Part shown: one piece after another, positions 23,393-30,757 of the stretch
Position numbering within the stretch: position 1 is the stretch's first letter
Layout of the letters: every line of letters begins with the position of its first letter
NCBI GenBank assembly: GCA_900542005.1
Contig: UQLW01000029.1
Location: 1 to 41,624, forward strand
DNA length: 41,624 nt
Reading direction: 5' to 3'
From: an uncultured Eubacteriales bacterium
GTDB taxonomy: Bacteria > Bacillota > Clostridia > Christensenellales > UMGS416
The notes under the pieces: model-generated
Database searches by the model: none
Told to the model about the DNA's origin: nothing
Seen by the model: only the letters and a program-made list of their open reading frames with translations
Translations under genes and position numbers: made by a program

Positions 23393-25288
23393 ATGACAGA
23401 AAACAAGAGGCGCGAGCGCTTCCTGCCGGTTTCCCGGCAGGATATGGCCAACCGCGGCTGGGAACAGCCGGATTTTGTGCTGGTCAGTGGGGATGCCTAT
23501 GTCGACCATCCCTCCTTTGGACATGCCATTATTGCCCGGGTGCTGGAGGCCGAGGGGTTCCGGGTATGCATACTGGCGCAGCCCGCCTGGCGCGATTGCG
23601 AGGACTTTAAGCGCTTTGGCCGTCCGCGGTATGGCTTTTTGATCTCTTCGGGCGTAATCGATTCCATGGTCAACCATTATACGGCGGCAAAGAAACCCCG
23701 GACAAGGGACGCTTATTCACCGGGCGGACGCACGGGCTGCCGCCCTAACCGGAATACCATCGTCTATGCCAACCGTATCCGGGAGGCCTATGGCGATATC
23801 CCCCTGATTATCGGAGGCCTGGAGCCCTCGCTCCGGCGGTTCGCCCATTATGACTATTGGGACGACCGCGTCAGGCGCTCGATCCTGGATGATGCGGGCG
23901 CGGACCTTATCAGCTACGGCATGGGCGAACGCAGCGTACCGGAGATCTGCCGGCGGCTGGCCCAGGGCGTCCCGGTGGATGAAATCCGGGATATCCCCGG
24001 GACCTGCTATTGGTCCAAGGAACCGGTGGGCATCGAGCTTCCCTCCGCCCAGCAGGTGAGCGAGGATAAACGCAAGTATGCCGAAGCCTTTGCCGAGCAA
24101 TACCGCCAGATGGACCCGGTAGCGGGCAAGACGCTCTGCCAGCTGCAGGGCAGCCGCTATGTGGTGCAGAATAAGCCTGACATGCCCCTGGCGCGGGAGG
24201 AAATGGATCGCGTTTACGGGTTACCGTATACCCGCCAATGGCATCCGGATTACGACGATGCCGGCGGCGTGCCGGCGCTGGAGGAGGTCAAGTTCTCCGT
24301 AACAGCGACCCGGGGATGCTTTGGCGCCTGCAGCTTCTGCGCCCTGGCATACCATCAGGGGCGCATCGCGCAGTCGCGGTCCCACGAATCCGTGATCGCC
24401 GAGGTAAGGGCCATGACCCATGAGCCAGATTTCAAGGGCTATATCCATGATGTGGGCGGCCCTACCGCCAACTTCCGGCGTCCGGCCTGCAATAAGCAGC
24501 TCAGCCAGGGCCTGTGCCGGAACCGGCGCTGTATGTTCCCAACGCCCTGCAAGAACCTGGTGGTGGATCATAAGGAGTATGTACAGCTTTTGCGCAAGCT
24601 CCGGGCTATCCCCGGGGTGAAGAAGGTATTCATCCGCTCAGGCATCCGGTTTGATTATGTGATGGCCGATCCGGACGATACCTTTATGAGGGAGCTGGTC
24701 AAGCATCATATCTCCGGGCAGCTGAAGGTGGCGCCGGAGCATGTAAGTGGCCAGGTGCTCCGGCAGATGGGCAAGCCTGCCCGGACGGTGTACGACCGCT
24801 TTGTGGAAAAATATTACCAGACCAACATCGAAGAGGGGATGCGGCAATACCTGGTGCCCTACTTTATGTCCTCTCATCCGGGCAGCGACCTGAAGGCGGC
24901 CATCGAGCTGGCCGAATACCTACGGGACATCCACCACCAGCCGGAGCAGGTGCAGGATTTTTATCCGACGCCGGGCACGCTTTCCACCTGCATGTTCTAT
25001 ACTGGTTTGGACCCCTTGACCATGAAGCCGGTCTATGTACCCAAGAGCATGCATGAAAAGGCTATGCAGCGGGCGCTTATGCAGTATCGCAATCCCAAGA
25101 ACTTTGACCTTGTCCGGGAGGCGCTGCACCGCGCCGGGCGCGAAGATCTGATCGGCTTTGGCGGCAAATGCCTGGTTCCGCCGGCCGGCAGCCAGTATCT
25201 GCGCCCTGAGGAAAGGGCAAGGATGGGCGCAGCCTCCAGAAGCCGCAGCGCGGGAGGACGGCGGAAGGAGCGCGGGCGGCGGCGATGA
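23393..25288 (+). CDS. YgiQ-family radical SAM protein
   Basis: This 631-residue protein has an N-terminal B12-binding-like region (DYxDHPSFGHAIIARVLE-type, residues 30-60) and a radical SAM domain with TRGCFGACSFCAL near residue 305, in which C-x3-C-x2-C binds the 4Fe-4S cluster. A Cys-rich patch (NKQLSQGLCRNRRCMFPTPC) and the C-terminal YFMSSHPGSD and QDFYPTPGT stretches are hallmarks of YgiQ (UPF0313). The family's reaction is not established. The C-terminal tail is Arg-rich. The ribosome binding site is weak (GAAAGAAACGG), but the start matches the conserved N-terminus. It is monocistronic. Confidence 0.9.
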   Translation: MTENKRRERFLPVSRQDMANRGWEQPDFVLVSGDAYVDHPSFGHAIIARVLEAEGFRVCILAQPAWRDCEDFKRFGRPRYGFLISSGVIDSMVNHYTAAKKPRTRDAYSPGGRTGCRPNRNTIVYANRIREAYGDIPLIIGGLEPSLRRFAHYDYWDDRVRRSILDDAGADLISYGMGERSVPEICRRLAQGVPVDEIRDIPGTCYWSKEPVGIELPSAQQVSEDKRKYAEAFAEQYRQMDPVAGKTLCQLQGSRYVVQNKPDMPLAREEMDRVYGLPYTRQWHPDYDDAGGVPALEEVKFSVTATRGCFGACSFCALAYHQGRIAQSRSHESVIAEVRAMTHEPDFKGYIHDVGGPTANFRRPACNKQLSQGLCRNRRCMFPTPCKNLVVDHKEYVQLLRKLRAIPGVKKVFIRSGIRFDYVMADPDDTFMRELVKHHISGQLKVAPEHVSGQVLRQMGKPARTVYDRFVEKYYQTNIEEGMRQYLVPYFMSSHPGSDLKAAIELAEYLRDIHHQPEQVQDFYPTPGTLSTCMFYTGLDPLTMKPVYVPKSMHEKAMQRALMQYRNPKNFDLVREALHRAGREDLIGFGGKCLVPPAGSQYLRPEERARMGAASRSRSAGGRRKERGRRR

Positions 25289-25320
25289 TGCAGCGGCAAA
25301 GCTGAAAGTTGCAAATAGCC

Positions 25321-25359
25321 AAAAAATGCCCGGCGGCGGTTAAACGCCGTCGGGCATTT
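25321..25359. terminator. Bidirectional terminator between YgiQ-type and kinase genes
   Basis: AAATGCCCGGCGGCG pairs with CGCCGTCGGGCATTT with one G-U pair. The six A's on the left give a strong U-run for minus-strand transcripts. Confidence 0.85.
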
Positions 25360-25386
25360 GCCTGTCCCCGGGTAGGCGCCCTCCCA

Positions 25387-26061
25387 TCAGAGGGGCCCTG
25401 ACGCGCCAGGGGATGCAGGCGGCCGCTTGCCTTCTCCCTTCCCAAGGTATCCGAGGATCTGCTGGGCGTATTGCGTCCAGGCATGTCCGTCGGTTGCGAT
25501 GATATAGGTGGGAATGCGGGACTGGCCTGCCAGGCGGAGCAGGTTCGCCTGCTCTTTATCCAGGTATCCGGCCAGCTGCGCGTCGCTGAGCTGGCGGTAT
25601 CGCTTGGGGTTGCGGGTGCGCAGGCGCCTGGCCAGCGTTTCCGGGCTGGCTACCAGCACGATGGTGACGGTATGCAGCCTTTTCAGCGCCTTTTCCAGCT
25701 TCCGGTAGCGCTTTTTCCCCTCGTCCTGGTAGCGGTCCGCGTGGTAGAGGTGAAATTGCTCCAGCACGAAGAAAAGGCCCTGGCTGTGCAGGCGAAAGGG
25801 CGCGCAGCGCCCGGCGGCGGAGGGAGCAAGGTCCGAAAGCAGCCTGAGGCGCGTCTCCAGCATGGCCAGGTGCTTTTTCCGCTTTACCGGCTTTTTCCCA
25901 TGCTTCCGGGGAGGGGCGGCCGTATAACGATTGGACAGGGCCAGCATGCTGCGCTCCCCATCCAGCAGCTCCAGATGAAGGCGCTTGAGCTCGGCGATGA
26001 CAGCGCTTTTACCGGCGCAGGGCAGCCCCTCCACCACAATTCCTCGGATTGCCTTTGACAT
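25387..26061 (-). CDS. P-loop kinase-like protein of unknown substrate
   Basis: This 224-residue protein has Walker A GLPCAGKS at residues 12-19. A central LEQFHLYHADRY may hold the Asp/Glu-based DxY/ExF elements of nucleoside- or thymidylate-kinase-like folds, and RRLRTRNPKRY is an Arg-rich lid that would bind phosphates. A very basic segment, RKHGKKPVKRKK, is at about residues 52-63. I do not recognise a specific family. The gene starts 14 bases after the DUF6320 gene, preceded by GAGGGAG, so it is the last gene of the acyltransferase-DUF6320-kinase operon. The C-terminus is Gly/Pro-rich and appears unstructured. Confidence 0.7.
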   Translation of the reverse strand: MSKAIRGIVVEGLPCAGKSAVIAELKRLHLELLDGERSMLALSNRYTAAPPRKHGKKPVKRKKHLAMLETRLRLLSDLAPSAAGRCAPFRLHSQGLFFVLEQFHLYHADRYQDEGKKRYRKLEKALKRLHTVTIVLVASPETLARRLRTRNPKRYRQLSDAQLAGYLDKEQANLLRLAGQSRIPTYIIATDGHAWTQYAQQILGYLGKGEGKRPPASPGASGPL

Positions 26062-26075
26062 GCCAACTCCCTCGC

Positions 26076-26780
26076 TTACAGGTGCAATCGTTTTTTTAGC
26101 TCAAATTTCAGCCCCTGGAAGATATTGATGATCGCCAGCAGCAATGCCAGGGCAAAGGCGATGGCGAACACAATCCAGGACCAATCCAGGTTCAGCCGCC
26201 CTTCCAGGAAAAGATCCAGCCGCGTTTCCAGCAGGATCATGACCGCGCCCAACAGGGTAAGGGCGCAGCTGGCCAGGCTGAGCTTGTGCAGCATCCCGCT
26301 GCGGGCCAGGCAGACAATCACCATAACCGAGAGCCCGCAAGCGATGACCAAGGGCAGCGCCAGGCTGGAGAACCACGCGCTCTGGGGGAAGATCATCTGC
26401 ATAAGGTAAAGATAGGCGATTGCGCAGAGGCAGTCCAGCAGGATCAGGCCGTAGATATGGGGCCGGGGGAGCAGGACGGGCATCAGCGTGACCACCCAGA
26501 AGAGGGCCATGGCGCCGGCAGCAATCAACGACCAGGTAAAGGTGTGGTTTACCGCGATATCGATAATGAGGCAGATCACACCGCCCATCAGCAGCAGGAT
26601 GGAGGCGGCGGTCACGGCAAAATGGTTCTGCACCACCGAGGTTACAATCTGAGGCGGCGGGTAGGGACGGGCAGCCGTATCGTCCACCGGCTGGCGGGGA
26701 TTATGAACCGGGGTCTGGCAGAGGGGGCAGACCGACGCTGTTTGATCCAGCTTCACGCCGCAATGCACACAATAGCTCAT
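26076..26780 (-). CDS. DUF6320-type zinc-ribbon membrane protein
   Basis: This 234-residue protein begins with a zinc ribbon (C4-x2-C7 and C18-x2-C21), a proline-rich linker to about residue 45, and then six or seven hydrophobic helices with very short loops up to residue 225. It ends in a basic tail KFELKKRLHL. This architecture matches DUF6320 proteins of Clostridia, which have no known function. The AAGGAG ribosome binding site overlaps the stop codon of the acyltransferase gene (five-base gap), so translation is coupled. The tight coupling suggests that it works with that acyltransferase at the membrane. Confidence 0.8.
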   Translation of the reverse strand: MSYCVHCGVKLDQTASVCPLCQTPVHNPRQPVDDTAARPYPPPQIVTSVVQNHFAVTAASILLLMGGVICLIIDIAVNHTFTWSLIAAGAMALFWVVTLMPVLLPRPHIYGLILLDCLCAIAYLYLMQMIFPQSAWFSSLALPLVIACGLSVMVIVCLARSGMLHKLSLASCALTLLGAVMILLETRLDLFLEGRLNLDWSWIVFAIAFALALLLAIINIFQGLKFELKKRLHL

Positions 26781-26785
26781 TTGCC

Positions 26786-28066
26786 TTACTCCTTATTTCC
26801 TATAACCGTAACGGGGATCCCCCATTCAACCAGCCGGCGGAAGAAACCGCGCTCCAGCTCCGTGCTGGCGGCGGTGCTGCTGAACAGGATGCGGAGGCTG
26901 CCGCCACAGCTGGACACCGCGCACTGGATCGGGTTCATCTTGGCCGGGCCCAGGGTGACGAAAACCGTCTCCACCAGGGGCGCCATCTCCGGCGGCAGGT
27001 CGATAGCGCCCAGGTTCGTCAGCGTGGTGGTGAAGTACCGCTCGCCCGACAGGCGATAGGCGGCGTTAAGCGCGGCGTTTTTGATGAAAAGCGGCATGCA
27101 GCGCAGCACCGGGTTGCGTTCAGAGGCCACGTTGCCGCACATTTGCGCATTGAGAAATTTCCCGTTGAGCTGGTAGCGCATGTAATGATGGACCTGGCTG
27201 AGGAGCTCCTCAAAGGTGTACTCGCCATACTGCGGATCCACGCCCACATTGACATACAGCGAGAAATTACGCAGCGTGCGGGTGGGGAAGTAGTTGCGCA
27301 TATTCACCGGCACGGATACCTTCACAGCCTCGCCCCGGCGGGCGAAGGGGTCTTTGCGGTATAGCTCCAGGATCCCCTCCAGCAGCACGGCGGCCAGCAG
27401 CTCGGTCATGGACACATGGTAGCTGCGCGCCTTCTGCAGCAGGGCCTGCACGGGAAGCGTCCCTTCGGTGACGGCCAGCATAAAGGTAGGCAGCTTCTTC
27501 ATCCGCAGATGGTAGGCGCGCTGCTCGGCACGGCTGCGGATGACCCGAAAATTGGCGTAGCGGCTGTAGGCGTCCTCCATTTCCTCCGGATCAGGCCTTT
27601 GGGCAAGATCAAGCACGCCGTGGGACGCAGGGATGCGATGGCCCTTCAGCCTCAGGTATTGGGCTACCAGCGTTTTGAGAAACACCAAGCCGCCGGAGCC
27701 GTCGCTTAAGGCGTGAAAGACCTCCAGATGGATGGAGGGGCCGTAGTAGAGCACGCGGAACAGAAAATCCTCATTTTCTTCAAACCGCATGGGCTGGCAG
27801 GGGAAGGTAATTTCTGGGCGCACCCTGGGCGTGCGGGGATTGGTCTCCATATAGTACCAGAAAACGCCGGGCCGGATGCGGCACTGGAAGATGGGAAAGC
27901 GGGGCATCACGTCCAAGAGGGCCTGCTGCAGCGTTTGGGGGTCCACAGGCTCCCTCAGGCGGGCTGTCGCCCGGAAAAGCGAAGCAAAATTCGGTGAACG
28001 CACGGCAGGGTAGATCTTTCCTGCATTGTCCAGCTTGAACCAATAGCGATTCTTCCCTGACGCCAT
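26786..28066 (-). CDS. Condensation-domain-like acyltransferase (alcohol acetyltransferase/WES type)
   Basis: This 426-residue protein resembles chloramphenicol-acetyltransferase-fold O-acyltransferases. HALSDGSGG near residue 129 is the H-x3-D-G active-site motif. An internal VPVNMRNYFPTRTLRNFS segment and the C-terminal TNLGAIDLPPEM segment match the second half of the two-lobed fold. Family members transfer acyl groups from CoA or carrier proteins to alcohols or glycolipids; the substrates here are unknown. The start at 28066 has AAGGGGG nearby, and an upstream extension overlaps the promoter. It is the first gene of a three-gene operon with DUF6320 and the kinase, divergent from an esterase gene. 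Confidence 0.83.
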   Translation of the reverse strand: MASGKNRYWFKLDNAGKIYPAVRSPNFASLFRATARLREPVDPQTLQQALLDVMPRFPIFQCRIRPGVFWYYMETNPRTPRVRPEITFPCQPMRFEENEDFLFRVLYYGPSIHLEVFHALSDGSGGLVFLKTLVAQYLRLKGHRIPASHGVLDLAQRPDPEEMEDAYSRYANFRVIRSRAEQRAYHLRMKKLPTFMLAVTEGTLPVQALLQKARSYHVSMTELLAAVLLEGILELYRKDPFARRGEAVKVSVPVNMRNYFPTRTLRNFSLYVNVGVDPQYGEYTFEELLSQVHHYMRYQLNGKFLNAQMCGNVASERNPVLRCMPLFIKNAALNAAYRLSGERYFTTTLTNLGAIDLPPEMAPLVETVFVTLGPAKMNPIQCAVSSCGGSLRILFSSTAASTELERGFFRRLVEWGIPVTVIGNKE

Positions 28067-28095
28067 TTCGATCCCCCTTTTTCGTCGTATAGATA

Positions 28096-28104
28096 AGTAT
28101 ATCA
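28096..28104 (-). promoter_or_regulatory. Extended -10 promoter of the acyltransferase operon
   Basis: TGATATACT on the minus strand is an extended -10 box, about 20 bases upstream of the expected transcript start. No good -35 box is seen. Confidence 0.5.
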
Positions 28105-28141
28105 TACATCGGGCCCATTTTATCCCTTTTCTTCCGGTTCC

Positions 28142-28170
28142 TTGACAGAAAGGCGCAATTCCGTTACCCT
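28142..28170 (+). promoter_or_regulatory. Promoter of the HSL-type hydrolase gene
   Basis: A perfect TTGACA (28142-28147) is 17 bases from a poor -10, TACCCT (28165-28170). It lies back to back with the acyltransferase promoter. Confidence 0.55.
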
Positions 28171-28201
28171 GAAGCAAGATGAAATAAACGGAGCGTGGAC
28201 G

Positions 28202-29149
28202 ATGCCGAAATTCGCCACCCTGGCCTTGAAGGCCGCCATGAAAGCCCTAAAGCCCCAGATGGGGAAAATTGACCTGGAGCACCAGCGCGCCATGCAGGAT
28301 AAAGCGGTGCAGCTATGCAAGCCGGGACGGCCTACCCGGTATTTGCCGGTGGAGGTGGCCGGGATGAAGGCTGCCTGGGAAGGTCCGGCCCGGGGAGCGC
28401 CTGAGGACCGGGCGGTGCTGTATTGCCATGGTGGCGCATACCTGTACGGGAGCCTGGAATACGCCCGGGTTATCGCAGCCAAGATCGCCCTGGCCGCCGG
28501 GCTGAATGTGATGGCCATCGAATACCCGCTGGCGCCGGAGCATCCCTATCCGCAGGCGCTGGAGGCGGCTGTGGCGGCGTACCGCCACCTGCTTGAGCTG
28601 GGCTTCCAGCCCGGGCAGATCGCCCTGGCCGGCGAATCGGCCGGCGGGAACATGGTGCTGGCGCTGCTTCTCAGGCTGAAGTCCCTGGGCATACCGCTGC
28701 CGGCGGCGGCGGTCACGCTTTCGCCCTGGTGCGATCTTGGAGGAAGGGGCGCAAGCTACCGCGCCCGCGCAGAGCAGGACGCGACGCTGGACCCGGACTC
28801 GATCGACGATGCAGCCCGGATGTATGCTGCCGGCGTCAGCCTGGATGATCCGCTGGTATCCCCCGCCTTTGGCGATTTCACCGGCTGCCCGCCGGTGCTC
28901 ATCCAGTGCGGCAGCGATGAAATCCTTTATTCCGACTGCCTGAACCTCTACCGGCGTATGCGGGATCAGGGCGTAGATGTTGTCATGCAGACCTGGAACG
29001 AGCTTTGGCATGTGTTTCAGTGTTATCCCATCGCGGAGGCCAAGGCGGCTATTGCAGAGATTGCCCGCTTTCTCCGGCGCCAGCTGAACCTGCCCGCGCA
29101 CCGTTCAAGGGCAGCGGCCCGCCCCTTCCGGGTCATGCACCGCCCATAG
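28202..29149 (+). CDS. HSL-family alpha/beta hydrolase (esterase)
   Basis: This 315-residue serine hydrolase has the hormone-sensitive-lipase signature. HGGA is at 76-79 (oxyanion hole), GESAGG holds the nucleophile Ser146, SDEILYSD holds the catalytic Asp, and WNELWHVFQ the catalytic His. No signal peptide is visible; the N-terminus is an amphipathic helical cap that may touch membranes or lipids. The start at 28202 follows GGAG; a TTG 60 bases upstream coincides with the -35 box and is rejected. It diverges from the acyltransferase operon with 135 bases between, and so could hydrolyse the same class of esters. Confidence 0.86.
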   Translation: MPKFATLALKAAMKALKPQMGKIDLEHQRAMQDKAVQLCKPGRPTRYLPVEVAGMKAAWEGPARGAPEDRAVLYCHGGAYLYGSLEYARVIAAKIALAAGLNVMAIEYPLAPEHPYPQALEAAVAAYRHLLELGFQPGQIALAGESAGGNMVLALLLRLKSLGIPLPAAAVTLSPWCDLGGRGASYRARAEQDATLDPDSIDDAARMYAAGVSLDDPLVSPAFGDFTGCPPVLIQCGSDEILYSDCLNLYRRMRDQGVDVVMQTWNELWHVFQCYPIAEAKAAIAEIARFLRRQLNLPAHRSRAAARPFRVMHRP

Positions 29150-29154
29150 CACAG

Positions 29155-29193
29155 AAAAAACGCTTACCTGTCCATATGAGGTAAGCGTTTTTT
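29155..29193. terminator. Bidirectional terminator between esterase and phosphodiesterase genes
   Basis: AAAAAACGCTTACCT pairs perfectly with AGGTAAGCGTTTTTT. Long A and T runs lie on both sides. Confidence 0.93.
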
Positions 29194-29205
29194 GTGCCGC
29201 AGGGC

Positions 29206-29988
29206 CTACAGGACGCTGACGCCCTCCCAGTCTGCGGGCCGCCGCAGCTGCATCAGCTCGGCAATGGTGGGGGCAATATCCTTGATGCTGACGCCTTGCA
29301 GCTTTTTCCCCGCCTCAAACCGTGCGCCGTAAAAGATGATAGGGATGGTCATATCCTCGGGGCAATCGGTGCCGTGAATGCGGTCATGGCCGCCATGATC
29401 GGCGGTTATGATCAGATGATAGCCGTCCCCCGCGGCCTCCTGCACCCGGCGGATGCAGGCCGAGGCATTGGCGATAGCGTCGAGGTAGGGCTGGCTCATC
29501 CAGCCGCATTTGTGGCCGGCCTCATCGGTCACACCCAGGTACAGAAAGACGAAATCCGGCTGTTTTTCTGCCAGAAAGGCAATGCAATGGTCAGTGACGC
29601 TCCTGTCGGAGGCAAGAGGATCCTGATCGAAGCCCCGCAGCCGCTCATAATAGGACATATCCATGGTTCCAGGTGCCGAAAGATCCCTGAGCTGCTCCCA
29701 GTTATAGAACATACCGGTGACCCCGCCAGCCTGCGCAACCACGTCGGCCAGGCTGGGGATGGGACGTACCATGGGCGTCCAGGTGTTGGTGGTAATCCCG
29801 TGCCGCTGTGCATCCACGCTGAAAAAAAGCGAGCTGTGGCAGGGCAGCGTGACGGAAGGCATGATGGTCGAGGCGTCCAGGCAGCTGGACCCCTGGGCGG
29901 CAAGCTGCAGAAGGTAGCTGTCGCCCGAAGCGGCAATGCCGTCGGGCCGCATACCATCCACCGATACCAGGATAACTTTTTCGTGCAT
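29206..29988 (-). CDS. Type I phosphodiesterase/nucleotide pyrophosphatase-like (alkaline phosphatase superfamily)
   Basis: This 260-residue enzyme has two-metal alkaline phosphatase superfamily motifs. SVDGMRPD begins with metal-binding Asp11, MPSVTLPCHSS holds the nucleophile Thr47, GVTDEAGH holds a second Asp and His pair, and TADHGGHDRIHG completes the sites. A nucleophilic Thr points to a phosphodiesterase or pyrophosphatase rather than a classical phosphatase. No signal peptide is seen, so it acts in the cytosol. It is shorter than typical NPPs. A strong AGGAGGAG precedes the start at 29988, behind a small CGGGGC/GCCCCG leader hairpin (30006-30020). The substrate is unknown. Confidence 0.83.
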   Translation of the reverse strand: MHEKVILVSVDGMRPDGIAASGDSYLLQLAAQGSSCLDASTIMPSVTLPCHSSLFFSVDAQRHGITTNTWTPMVRPIPSLADVVAQAGGVTGMFYNWEQLRDLSAPGTMDMSYYERLRGFDQDPLASDRSVTDHCIAFLAEKQPDFVFLYLGVTDEAGHKCGWMSQPYLDAIANASACIRRVQEAAGDGYHLIITADHGGHDRIHGTDCPEDMTIPIIFYGARFEAGKKLQGVSIKDIAPTIAELMQLRRPADWEGVSVL

Positions 29989-30026
29989 CGTGTCTCCTCC
30001 TTTGGCGGGGCGTAGCCCCGGTTTTC

Positions 30027-30055
30027 AACATAGCCCCATTTTTTACCCTTGTCAA
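30027..30055 (-). promoter_or_regulatory. Promoter of the phosphodiesterase gene
   Basis: Minus-strand TTGACA (30055-30050) and TATGTT (30032-30027) are separated by 17 bases. Confidence 0.8.
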
Positions 30056-30068
30056 GGGGGGATTTGCC

Positions 30069-30097
30069 TTGACAGAAGGCTGGAGGATGCGTATGGT
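30069..30097 (+). promoter_or_regulatory. Promoter of trmL
   Basis: TTGACA (30069-30074) and TATGGT (30092-30097) are separated by 17 bases. Its -35 box lies 13 bases from the -35 box of the opposite promoter. Confidence 0.75.
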
Positions 30098-30125
30098 GAT
30101 AGGGACAAGAAAGGACGTGTGAAGG

Positions 30126-30614
30126 ATGGCAATTCATATTGTATTGGTAGAGCCGGAGATTCCGCAGAACACCGGGAATATCGCCCGTACCTGCGCGGTG
30201 ACCGGCTGCGTGCTGCATCTGGTGGGGCCGCTGGGCTTCTCGATCGACGACCGGCAGCTTAAGCGGGCCGGCCTCGATTACTGGCACATGCTCGATATCC
30301 GCAGCTATGAAAGCTATGACGCGTTTGTGCGCGCAAATCCCCAGGCACCGGCCTATTACCTGAGCACCAAAGCGCCCGCCCGGTATGACCAGGTGCGCTA
30401 TCAGGATGGGGATTATCTCGTATTTGGCCGGGAAACACGAGGCCTGAACGAAGCCCTGCTGGAGGCTAATCTGGACCGCTGCCTGCGCATCCCCATGGCC
30501 GGCGACGCCCGCTCGCTGAACCTGTCCAATGCGGTGGCGATCGTGACCTATGAGGCGCTCAGGCAGCTCGGCTTTCCCGGGATGAAGAGCGCCGGGAAAT
30601 TCGGTGAATATTAG
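30126..30614 (+). CDS. trmL: tRNA (cytidine(34)-2'-O)-methyltransferase
   Basis: This 162-residue SPOUT methyltransferase 2'-O-methylates the wobble base of leucine tRNAs. It has the usual TrmL length and motifs: VEPEIPQNTGNIARTCAVTG (motif 1), LVFGRETRGL (motif 2) and IPMAGDARSLNLSNAVAIVTYE (motif 3), whose glycines and Ser/Asn form the trefoil-knot SAM site. No extra RNA-binding domain is present, as expected for TrmL. It has its own promoter and is followed by the cggR transcription unit. Confidence 0.93.
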   Translation: MAIHIVLVEPEIPQNTGNIARTCAVTGCVLHLVGPLGFSIDDRQLKRAGLDYWHMLDIRSYESYDAFVRANPQAPAYYLSTKAPARYDQVRYQDGDYLVFGRETRGLNEALLEANLDRCLRIPMAGDARSLNLSNAVAIVTYEALRQLGFPGMKSAGKFGEY

Positions 30615-30647
30615 CGCACAGGATCGTTAAAGGCCTGTCAAGAAGGC

Positions 30648-30676
30648 TTGCAATTATTTCTGGATTTTGGCATAAT
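30648..30676 (+). promoter_or_regulatory. Promoter of cggR
   Basis: TTGCAA (30648-30653) and CATAAT (30671-30676) are separated by 17 bases, with a TGG extended -10. The predicted start near 30683 leaves a leader of about 75 bases. Confidence 0.8.
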
Positions 30677-30695
30677 AACAGAAGGGAAAGGGGTT

Positions 30696-30745
30696 GCTGT
30701 CATTCCGGCGGGACGCGATACGTCCTGACAGCAGGCTCGCGTCCC
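30696..30745 (+). promoter_or_regulatory. Two interlocked inverted repeats in the cggR leader: operator or pseudoknot
   Basis: GCTGTCA (30696-30702) pairs with TGACAGC (30726-30732), and GGGACGCG (30710-30717) pairs with CGCGTCCC (30738-30745). The pairs cross rather than nest. The words CGGGAC and TGTC are those of the known B. subtilis CggR operator (two CGGGAC-N6-TGTC repeats), but here the order and spacing differ. AGGAGG follows at 30748. Confidence 0.6.
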
Positions 30746-30757
30746 ATAGGAGGATGG

